From positions 1,312,501 to 1,376,500 of the forward strand of contig JAFREQ010000042.1 of the NCBI GenBank assembly GCA_025331565.1: DNA of 64,000 nt, read 5' to 3'. Below, piece after piece: positions 43,712 to 55,700 of this stretch. The translations under genes were made by a program, and so were the position numbers. This DNA is from Holacanthus passer (lineage: Eukaryota > Chordata > Actinopteri > Pomacanthidae). Position 1 is the first letter of the stretch. Every line of letters begins with the position of its first letter. The notes beneath the pieces were generated by a model that ran no database searches, was not told where the DNA came from, and saw only the letters and a program-made list of their open reading frames with translations.

Positions 43712-46700
43712 AGGATCTCTGGCATATGTGAGTATAAACACACACTTCACATCGGTGGTATTTGGGATTTCATATAATGGACATACCGTATAGATGTGTG
43801 GCCTTGTACTGGCTGTAGGGGGAGCTAGAGAAGCAGCTGCTGCAGGCGAATCCCATCCTGGAGGCTTTTGGAAACGCCAAAACCATCAAGAACGACAACT
43901 CGTCGCGATTTGTAGGTTCTTGATAAGTTTATACATCAACACACTATTTCGACTTTCATTTATCTCAATGATGTCTTGTAGCTGCTGTTGTCTCCTCCGT
44001 CCTCAGGGCAAGTTCATCAAGCTCAACTTTGATGTGACCGGCTACATCGTTGGGGCTAATATTGACACCTGTATCCTTTTTTTTAGATCAAAAGATAAAA
44101 ATGATCTCACAGTAAGTTCAATTTTGCTTGAAATGAAAACAGACATGGTTATCTGTTTAACTGTCTCCTGACCCGATCAGACCTGCTGGAGAAGTCTCGC
44201 TGTATTCGTCAGGCCAACACCGAGAGAGCCTTTCACATCTTCTATTACATGGTGGCAGGAGCCAAAGACAAGACGAGGGGTGAGCAACTGAGATACGAAC
44301 ATGAAAAACACAAACGTTCCTCTTCCTCGAAAATTTAATGAGCTTCAAGAACCGGTATTTTCAGTGTCGGAGTCAGTCAATCAAAAAAGGAACAAATGAA
44401 TCTTCCTAAAAACTCTGAAGGTTTGTGTCTCTGTGTTCAGAGGAGCTTCTGCTGGAGGACTTCAGCTGCTATCGTTTCCTGAGGGCGGGTCACGTGGAGA
44501 TCCCCGGCCAGGAAGACGACCTGATGTTCGATGAGACTCTGGAGGCCATGGAGATCATGGGCTTCACCGAGGAGGAGAGAATCGGTACAAACTCATCACA
44601 ACCAAATCCACCATCAGACCTTTACTTTAACCCACTGAGCTCTGACTCACACAGGTTTCATAAATTCATTTGTCCGTCCGTCCAACCATTTTTTTACATT
44701 ACATTTTATTCCACTTCAATGACCGTGTACTTTAAGAGCAATTACTTTTCTACATAAGCTAAACATGAATCTGTAATTCAAATTAACATAATTGTATGAT
44801 TATTTATCTGAAGCTCTGTGTTTAAAATCTGACTTCATTTATCCCAGGTGGGGAAAGTAAAATCACAAGAAAACCTTCAACTCGTTGTTGATAATTTGTT
44901 CGTGCCGGAACAAACTTCATTTCAAAGTAGATTAATAAATCTTGTCTCAATGGACTCATACACAACATTTCAAAAACTCTTTTAGCACTCTTGTAGCATT
45001 GCTGGATATTTATGCACCATCTTGACCGTCTTCCTGTCCTTCCTCTTGCTCGCTGCAGGGATGTTGAAGGTGGTGTCCACTGTGCTCCAGCTGGGCAACA
45101 TCAAGTTTGAGAAGGAGAGGAACAGCGAGCAGGCGACCATGCCCGACAACACCGGTAACTATTAAAATACCAACACCAGGTACTGTACGTCAACCTGTGA
45201 GCCTCTCTGACCGCTCCTTCGTCTCATGTCACCCACCGACCCCAGCGGCCCAGAAGGTGTGTCACCTGCAGGGCATCAACGTCACCGACTTCACCCGCGC
45301 CATCCTCACCCCCAGGATCAAAGTGGGCCGGGAGGTGGTGCAGAAGGCCCAGACCAAGCAGCAGGTAACAGCAAACCAAACCTCGTCAACACATAAAACA
45401 AAGGCTCCCTGTCTGCCTCCATCTCTCCATCCTCACCTCCATCTCTCCATCCTCCATCCTCCATCCATCCTCCTCCTCCTCCTCCTCCTCCTCCTCCAGG
45501 TCGATTTTGCGGTGGAGGCTCTGGCGAAGGCCATGTACGAGCGCCTGTTTCGTTGGATCCTGGCCAGAGTCAACAAGACATTGGACAAGAGTAAGAGGCA
45601 GTCGTCGTCCTTCCTGGGCATCTTGGACATCGCCGGCTTTGAGATTTTTGAGGTGAATTCTTACTGGAAACAAACATATTGTTTTTTGTTGTATCTATGT
45701 GGTTTTCTAATCACTGACCTGATCGCTGCGACGTCTCTCGGCCTCAGGACAACTCCTTCGAGCAGCTCTGCATCAACTACACCAACGAGCGTCTGCAGCA
45801 GCTCTTCAACCACACCATGTTCATCCTGGAGCAGGAGGAGTACAAGAGAGAGGGCATCGAGTGGAACTTCATCGACTTCGGCCTCGACCTGCTGCCCTGC
45901 ATCGAGCTCATCGAGAGGCCGGTCAGGACTCGATTCACTTTAACCAGGACTTTGATTCATTTATAGATTTAACACTTTAGAGGGATCTAAAGAGACAACT
46001 TAGCACTCAAATCCAAAGCCTCACCCTAATCAAAAACACCAGGAAACAGTAAAGACAATCCTTCAAACTGAGCCTCTGTGTCTTTCACTGTCCTGCAGAA
46101 CAACCCTCCAGGCATCCTGGCCCTGCTGGACGAGGAGTGCTGGTTCCCCAAAGCCACTGACGTTTCCTTCGTGGACAAGCTGCTGAACACCCACACGGGT
46201 CACGTGAAGTTCTCCAAACCCAAACAGCACAAAGATAAACTGATGTTCAGTATTCTGCACTACGCTGGGAAGGTGAGGATCACTGAGGGCAGCAGGAAGG
46301 AGACAGTAATCCTTAGAACTGTGACACACACATTGTTGTCTTTTAATAGAATCTGTTGACAATAAGAAATGAAAAATGACTTGACATGACTTTGCATTTC
46401 CAGGTCGACTATAATGCAGCTAATTGGTTGACTAAGAACATGGATCCTCTGAATGACAATGTGACGGCGCTGCTCAACAACTCCTCCAGCAACTTCATCC
46501 AGGACCTGTGGAAAGACGGTCAGTCCTCCGTGACGGGGACACATGTCCACATTTACCTGTTGAGCCACAAATCTAGTCACGTTGATCAAATGTGGTGTAA
46601 ATCTTTCCTGCTTGTCCTCCATGTCAGCGGATCGAGTGGTGGGTCTGGAGACCATGACCAAGATGTCCGAGAGTTCGCCCGCCTCCACTAAATCAAAGAA

Positions 46701-49700
46701 GGGCATGTTCCGCACAGTGGGTCAGCTGTACAAGGAGTCACTGAGCAAACTGATGACGACTCTGCACAACACCCAGCCCAACTTTGTCCGCTGCATCATC
46801 CCCAACCACGAGAAAAGGGTTGGTCATCTGTGTTTTTACACTCAAGCCTGAAATGTATTAAGCTCCAGTCTTCAGAGAAGAGACTGATTGTTGGTGTGCT
46901 GCTGTGCTGCAGGCTGGGAAGATGGACTCCAACCTGGTGCTGGAGCAGCTCAGGTGTAACGGGGTCCTGGAGGGAATCCGAATCTGCAGACAGGGATTCC
47001 CCAACCGCATCGTGTTCCAGGAGTTCAGGCAGCGGTGAGGAGGCTGTCCGAGAACATGAGAGTTCAGATTTACGTGACTGATCATTTGATGTTAAAGTTA
47101 AGTGCCTTTATTTTTTGTAGATATGAGATTCTGGCTGCCAATGCCATCCCTAAGGGCTTCATGGATGGGAAGCAGGCGTGCTGTCTGATGGTGAGCTGCA
47201 TGGAACTGAACATTTGTCTTTTACGCTCTTTCTATTTTTCCCCCTTTAAGCACACCGTGTCCTTCCCTCCCATCTCCTCCTCTCCTCCAGGTAAAGCACC
47301 TGGATCTGGACACTAACCTGTATCGTATCGGTCAGAGTAAGATGTTCTTCAGGACGGGGGTTTTGGCCCAGCTGGAGGAGGAGAGAGACCTCAAACTGAC
47401 CGTCATCATCATCGCCTTCCAGGGACAAGCACGAGGCTTCCTGGCCCGCAAGTAAGAGAAACACTTTGACTAGAGGTAGATATTTCAACAAAGTCAGAGC
47501 ATCCTAATATCTTATACATTTCACCACACACACACACACACACACACAGATATACACACAGATATACACACGTTTACATCTCAGCTTTCTTTGTGTGATT
47601 TCAGGGCTTTCAGTAAACGTCAGCAGCAGCTGAGCGCCATGAAGGTCATCCAGAGGAACTGTGCCTGTTACCTCAAACTCAAGAACTGGCAGTGGTGGAG
47701 GCTCTTCACCAAGGTCTCACACACACACACACACACACACACTTTGGCATTTAGGTAATAAGATGAACAAAGTTCATCATCATCATTCTCATCCTGCTGT
47801 TTTTCTGGTGTTCTACAAACATTTCCTGTAAATGACATGAAACCATGAACTGTGTGTTCAAAAGAAGCCACGTCTGAGTTGTGGTTGTGTCCGTCCTGTG
47901 GTTCAGGTGAAGCCCCTGCTGCAGGTCACCAGACAAGAAGAAGAAATGGGTCAGAAAGAGGAGGAACTGAAGGCAGCGAAGGAGGTGGCGGCAAAGACCG
48001 AGGCCGAGCTGAAGGACATCTCCCAGAAACACACCCAGGTGAATAAACGCAGGCTCCTACTTGTTTTTTATCTCACAAGTTTTTCCAGAAATGACAGAAA
48101 GTCTCCGTTTGCAGCTGATGGAGGAGCGGACGCAGCTGGAGATGAAGCTTCACGCAGAGACGGAGCTGTACGCCGAGGCCGAGGAGATGAGGGTGCGACT
48201 GGAGGCCAAGAAGCAGGAGCTGGAGGAGGTGCTGCACGAGATGGAGGCCCGGCTGGAGGAGGAGGAGGAGCGCGGCCTCAGCCTGCAGCAGGAGAGGAAG
48301 GACATGGAGCAGCAGCTACAGGTCAACACACATCATTATTATTCAGTTCATTCATTCATTACAGCTCTGTGGTTAAATGAGACTCATCTTCGTATGTTGG
48401 ACTCATATATTTAGTTGAATGCTTCTCTTGTACCTGAGCTGTAAGTACGTTTTTCTGAAATGTATATATTTCATGTATATATATTTCCACACATAATGCT
48501 TCTCTGCAGCTCATGGAGGTTCACATCGCGGAGGAGGAAGACGCTCGGCAGAAGCTGCAGCTGGAGAAAGTGGCTGTGGAGGGAAAAGTCAAGAAGCTGG
48601 AGGAGGACGTTCTGCTCATGGAGGATCAGAACAACAAGATGCAGAAGGTATGAAGGTGCACTTTTGTTCTGTAGTGTTGAATCTTATTCCCACGTGCTCT
48701 CGTGTCTCTGGTTGCAGGAACGAAAGCTTCTGGAGGAGAGGATGGCTGATATGAGCTCCAACCTGGCAGAGGAGGAGGAGAAGTCCAAGAACCTGACCAA
48801 ACTCAAGAACAAGCACGAGTCCATGATCTCGGACCTGGAGGGTCAGTCTGCACAACCGAAACACTCAACGGCCTCCGTTCAGTTTGAATTTTGCTTCTAT
48901 AGAAGAATGCAGTGAATAATTTACTGACCTTGGCCTTACAATTCAAAAACTGTCAATCATAAGTTTTTAAAATAAGGTATATCTCATCTTCATTTGAACA
49001 AAGGACTTTTTTCTTCACTGAAAACAACAAAGTATAAATTCCTTGTACAAAATATTTAATACAAACAAAACACGTCAGATGAGCAGAAGATTTGTCCCAT
49101 AACACGTCTGTCCTCTGTCTCTGTATCTGCAGTGCGAATGAAGAAGGAGGAGAAAGGTCGTCAGGACATGGAGAAGGCCAAGAGGAAGGTGGAGGCGGAG
49201 CTGGGCGACCTCCAGGAGCAGCACGCCGACCTGCAGACCCAACAAGCTGAGGTCCGAACCCAGCTGGCCGCCAAGGAGGAGGAGCTCCAGGCCACACAGG
49301 CCCGGTAAGATGGACGACACGAGCCTGTCCACAGAATCGATCCACTCTTGGAGCCTTAGCTGTGGAGCAACAATCACCACGATTATCCTGGGGGTGGCGC
49401 TAGAGGAGCACGAATGGGCTCAGTGAATTTCAAGGTCAACTGTCTATAACATTACACATCATCTTGTGTCCAAGGGGAGGTATTTGGTTTTAAGGGCTGC
49501 AGTGAGGTTTAGCTTCTGGGGACCACAAATATCCACATGTGTACAAAGCTGATCATTTATCTTGAGAGTAACAAAAGGAGAAGAAGTCAGAGTTAAGATA
49601 TTCATAATTACATAAGTGTGTCCTTGTCTGCAGCCTGGATGAAGAGAACAATCAACGTGGGGCGGCGGTGAAGCGGGTTCGGGAGTTGGAGGTCATGCTT

Positions 49701-52700
49701 TCAGAGCTGCAGGAGGACTTGGAGGCCGAGAGGACGGCCAAGGGGAAGGCGGAGGCAGCTCGACGGGATCTCGGAGAGGAGCTGAACGCTCTACGCACCG
49801 AGCTGGAGGACAGTCTGGACACGACCGCTGCCCAGCAAGAGCTCCGGTCTGTATGATCCATCAGATGTTCCAACTCTGCACGTTGGTGTCGGCACCTCGA
49901 GCGCCGACTGGAGTATTTTATCAGTAAAATAAAAGCCGAGGTTTAGCTTCCGTTTTTTTCACTAGTTGCATAATGTGGGGGTGGAAAGAACAGCTCAATC
50001 TTTTGCACTTTAAAAGGTGGTGACTGGTGGAGGATCTGTTTTCTTGGGTTTGAATTTGTGAACATTAGTTTTCTCCGTATTTAATACAAATCTCAAATAA
50101 TTGAGTCTAAATGAAGTATATAACCGTGTCGTCTGCATAAACGTAACCTTTCATTAGCCAAACCTCTGGGCTGCGTTGCTGCCAGATGTGATGTGGTGGT
50201 GTCTTGTGTATATGTGGCCGACAGGGCGAAGCGTGAGCAGGAGGTGGCTCTGCTGAAGAAAGCCATGGAGGAGGAGGGACGGAGCCACGAGGCCCAAATC
50301 CAGGACCTGAGACAGAAACACGGCCAGGCTGTGGAGGAGCTCTCTGAGCAGCTGGAGCAGGCCAAGAGGGTAGAGTTCACCCACACCGCTTCACATTAGA
50401 ACCACTCATCTGCAGCTCAGTCCAGATTCTGATTGTGGTCTGGATTTTGAGAAGATTTTGCGATTTCTGTTTTCATCCTAATACGATAAAATGGGATTTA
50501 GTTTGTGGTGCAAACTAAAGTAGTTAAAAATATCTTTAAAAAATTAGCAGCTTCTTTTCCTGAATAATCCTCAGTTCCCTCGACGGGTACAAATGCAACC
50601 AACGATTATTTTCATTATTGATTCATCTTTTGGAAACAGTTACAGACACAGACTGTCGCTCTCGTGTCTTTGTCCAGGTGAGAGCCGGTCTGGAGAAAGC
50701 CAAGCAGGCTCTGGAGAAGGAGTCTTCAGATCTGAGCGCCGACCTTCGATCCCTCGCCAGTGCCAAGCAGGACGTGGAGCACAAGAAGAAGAAGGTGGAG
50801 GGTCAACTGAACGACCTGCACTCGCGCTTCAACGAGAGCGAGCGGCAGAGGACGGAGCTCGGGGAGCGAGTCTCCAAGATGACTGTGAGTCATAGAAACA
50901 CAGATGAACTGACACTGAAGAATAGTCTGTGCGTCTGAGTGAAGGACGAGACAATGTCCACCTTTCTTTCATCTCTCTCCTTTTCTGTCTCTTCATCTCG
51001 GCCAGGTGGAGCTGGACAGCGTGACGGGTCTGTTGAACGATGCCGAGGGAAAGAACATCAAGCTGAGTAAAGACGTCTCCGCCCTGTCCTCCCAGCTCCA
51101 GGACACTCAGGTCACCAATATTCAGCAGCTCATAAAGTTGTAGTTCTGGGAATTATACAAAGTATATTTTAGTGTCAACGTCACGACTCATTTCTGAGCT
51201 ATTTCAGTCTGGATCAAAGTGGTGGACTGACCGACACCTATCCCCTCGTCTTTCTCCTCCAGGAGCTGCTGTCAGAGGAGACGCGTCAGAAGTTGAATCT
51301 GTCCGGACGTCTGCGTCAGATGGAGGAGGACAGGAACAGCCTGATGGAGCAGCTGGAGGAGGAGACGGAGGCCAAGCGGGGCGTGGAGAGGCAGGTGTCC
51401 AGCCTCAACATGCAGGTCAGTAACTGCAGACAGATGTTAGAGCGAGAGCTCGTCAGTCAGGTGACAGTCAGAGACAAAAACCCAAACATATATTACATAA
51501 TACATCTAACAGCCACAGTCTCTGCTCGATGCTGAATTTTAGCCAAATAGAGCTTTTAAGCATCCTGTAAAAGCACAACTAACCCGTCTCACCCTCTGTC
51601 AGGTGTCCGACTACAAGAAGAAGCTGGACGAGATGTCGGGGACGGTGGAGCTGCTGGAGGAGGGAAAGAAGCGCCTGCAGCGCGACCTGGAGGCGGCCAA
51701 CAGCGAGTACGAGGAGAAGGCCTCGGCCTACGACAAGCTGGAGAAGAGCCGGAGCCGGATGCAGCAGGAGCTGGAGGACGTCCTCATGGACCTGGACAGC
51801 CAGCGGCAGCTCGTCTCCAACCTGGAGAAGAAGCAGAAGAAGTTTGATCAGGTCTGATTGTAACTTTGGACGCCGCTCACTTTGTGTAGTCGAGCTCAGA
51901 CTGCTGAAGCTTCATATGATGATATCTTGATCATTGTTAGGTACTGTACTGAAGTACAGTAGTGTTTTCTTTTCATGCCACTTTCTACACATCTCAGACA
52001 TTGTGCTTTTTACTTCATTACATTCATCTGGCAGCTTTAGTTACTTTTCAAGTTAAGAATACATACAAAAGATCAAATGTAATAAAAACATACATGTGCT
52101 GCTCAGATGCTGGCAGAGGAGCGTGCAGTGTCCTCTAAGTTTGCAGAGGAGCGGGATCGAGCGGAGGCGGAGGCGAGGGAGAAGGAGACGCGGGTGTTGG
52201 CTCTGTCCAGAGCACTGGACGACAACCAGGACGCTCTGGAGGAGGCGGAGAAGACAGTGAAGATCCTCCGAGCTGAGATGGAGGACCTCATCAGCTCCAA
52301 GGATGACGTGGGAAAGAGCGTAAGAGGAAACGTCTGAACGTGACACTTCTGCTTTATTTTGGAGGTGGCAACATTTCTGATCTTCTTTCCATTCTCCGTC
52401 AGGTCCACGACCTGGAGAAGGCCAAGCGTGGCCTGGAGGCCATCGTGGAGGAGATGAGGACGCAGATGGAGGAGCTGGAGGACGAGCTGCAGGTCGCTGA
52501 GGACGCCAAGCTGCGTCTGGAGGTCAACAGTCAGGCCCTGAAAGCTCAGCACGAGAGGGAGCTGCACGCCCGCGATGAGATGGGCGAAGAGAAGAGGAAG
52601 CAGCTGCTCAAACAGGTGGAGTTCAACCTGCTGCTGCTTCAGGATTTAAATCCACTCACAAAATTCAAAAGACTCATGTAGGCAAAATAACTAAAGTCGT

Positions 52701-55700
52701 AAATCCATTTGTTTCTAAATATAATTTGATTATTATCTTGTGGATAAAACATTTTTAAGAAGTTTTTTAATTCGTTGTGGCTGAACTTTTCTAATCCCAG
52801 TTGGATTGAAAATAAATTGGAATGTGATCAAAACTTTTTCCATTTGAATAAATGTGTGAGTCTGTGTACTCACCTGCATTATGAGACTAAATCAAGCTAA
52901 GATAAAGAGTGAAAAGACAGAAGGTGTTTACAGACTGTCCCGTCCGTCTCTCCGTCAGGTGCGTGAGCTGGAGGCGGAGCTGGAGGAGGAGAGGAAGCAG
53001 CGAGGTCAAGCGTCAGGGAGCAAGAAGAAGCTGGAGGGGGAACTGAAGGACATGGAGGACCAGCTGGAGGCCACCAGCAGGGGGCGTGATGAAGCAGTCA
53101 AGCAGCTCCGCAAGATCCAGGTCAACACCACAGATTATTTTCAACATCCAGTGTCTTTCAATTGATAAGAAATCAAAGTTCAAAGCAACTCAAGCTGGAC
53201 TGATAGAAAACATGTTATTGAGTGTTACCCAACTATGCGTCTGTCCGAATCAGATAGATTTAAAAACCCGTAGAAAAGCCTGCACGACCTCCTGTGCTCT
53301 CCTCACAGGGCCAGGCCAAGGAGCTCCAGAGGGAGCTGGAGGACTCGCGTGCTGCCCAGAAGGAGGTCTTGGCCTCAGCCAGAGAGTCTGAGCGCAGGTC
53401 CAAGGCCATGGAGGCCGACATCGTCCAGCTGCACGAGGTGAGGCCTGAAGACTGAACATTCAACCAGGGTCTCGCAGTTTATCTCCTCATGTGCTCTATG
53501 TTCATTTGTCTCTCTTCCCTTCTGTCCGTCCGTCCAGATGTTGGCAGCAGCTGAGAAAGCTCGTAAGCAGGCAGAGACGGAAAGAGACGAGTTGTCAGAA
53601 GAACTGGCCAGTAACTCATCCGGAAAGTGGGTGTCTGACATTTACATTATTAATATACAGCAGGTGACAAAGAACACATGAACAAGACAAGAGTTAAATT
53701 CAACTTGCTTCGCTGTAAAAACTGCGAGGAATAAAAACAGGAAGTACTATTCAATCTGAATTTTTGGATTTAAGTTGAGTTTAGTTTTTTCAGAAATATA
53801 TTCTTGTGTGTGGACGAGTATAAAAAAGGACAATGTTTCTTACTTCCCACCTCTTCTCGTATTGACTTCCTCCCTCCGCCCAGATCGATGCTGTCTGACG
53901 AAAAACGGCGTCTGGACACGAAGATCGGTCAGCTGGAGGAGGAGCTGGAGGAGGAGCAGGCCAACGTGGAGAGCCTGAATGACCGGCTGAGGAAGAGCCA
54001 GCAGCTGGTAGGTTCAGGGCCTGAGGTGGACAAGAGAGGGTTCAGACTAGACCAGATGGGTTAGTGACGTCCACAGCAAGTGAAAATATGATTCAAATGC
54101 CAGCGACATTCCTTTCTCTTAACGTCCCGTCCTGACGGCGGCCGTGCAGGTGGAGCAGCTGGGAGCGGAGCTGGCAGCAGAGCGATCGTCCTCTCAGAGC
54201 AGGGAGGGATCCAGGCAGCAGCTGGAGAGACAGAACCGAGAGCTGAAGGCCAAGCTGCAGGAGATCGAGGGCCAGGGCCGCTCCAAACTCAAATCCTCCA
54301 TCGCCGCCCTGGAGGCCAAACTGAGGAGGTCGAAGAGCAGCTGGAGATTGAGAGCAGGTAATGGTGCATGCTGGGAAACAGAGTTCCAAATGTTAACTTC
54401 CAACATTTAACCAGTTCAACGAGAGACATGGTGGAAAAAAACTGCACAGTAAGAAGACACATGAGGGTTAAATGTAATAAGGAGGACACTGTGTGTGCAG
54501 AGAGCGTCAGGCCAACGCCAAGAATCTGCGTCAGAAAGAGAAGAAGCTGAAGGATTTAACCATCCAGATGGAGGATGAGAGGAAGCAGGCGCAGCAGTAC
54601 AAAGACCAGGTACCTGATAATGTCAGCAAAACCAAGGTGCCATTTTGTTTTCAGTCAGACACCTGTCGTGAACATTTTCTCTGCGCAGGCGGAGAAGGGC
54701 AACGTGCGGGTGAAGCAGCTGAAGCATCAGCTGGAGGAGGCGGAGGAGGAGGCTCAGCGCGTCGTAGCAGCTCGAAGGAAACTGCAGAGGGAGCTGGAGG
54801 AGGCGAGCGAGGCCAACGACACTCTGAACAGAGAGGTGGCTTCGCTCAGGAGCAAACTGAGGTACGGACTGAAGCGAGTGGTGGGGAGACGGGTGGAGCT
54901 GTGTGGAGGGTAAATAAGTTCAGGATTGACGATCTATAATAATGAGGTTCTGCTTAAGAGCTCCTGATCAGGCAGAACAAATCAATAGTTTCCAAATGTA
55001 TTTTTAACAAACAAATATTCTGGATCGAGTTGTTTGCCAAACATGGGCTGAGCAGAACATTTTACAGTACAATGTCGTCAGTGCTGAAACAGTCGAGTGG
55101 ATTAATCGCTCAGTCAATAGAAAATTAATCAGCAGCTATATTGATAATCAACAATGGTTGAATGTGTCAAAACTGTATCTTTGGTTCATGCTTTTCCAAA
55201 CTGTTAGAGTAGAAACACACATGGTGGCGGTAACAATCAAACACAAGGAGCATGATGGGATTGCTGGCGGTGAGAGATGTGCTGCTGGCGCAGAAGAGTT
55301 GAGCTAAAGAAACCTCGAATGTTCATGTTCATATGAAGGAGTGCGGTGACACGGCAGATCCCATCAGCTCCTCCTGCAGTCGTGTTTCATTCATCCTTAA
55401 TTCCTCATAATTTAACTGTTTGTAGTGTCTGAGAAACAAACTGTGAAGGCGTGAGATCATTTGTGATTTTCCATTTCTTCTTCCTCCTTTCATGTCCCGT
55501 TTCACACCTGCCCTCAGACACCACTGATCTGCCAACTGTCCTCAAAGCTTCCTGGGAATATTCTCCTCTTTTTACTTCCTTTTCCTCGTCACCACCCTCC
55601 AGTTTACACCTGCTGCAAAATTTCAGGGGCTTTTTAAGATCTCGCTTTGCAACAAGTTTCTCGCTGCTTTCTGTTCTTCCTCTGTCCTTCATCTCCTTCT

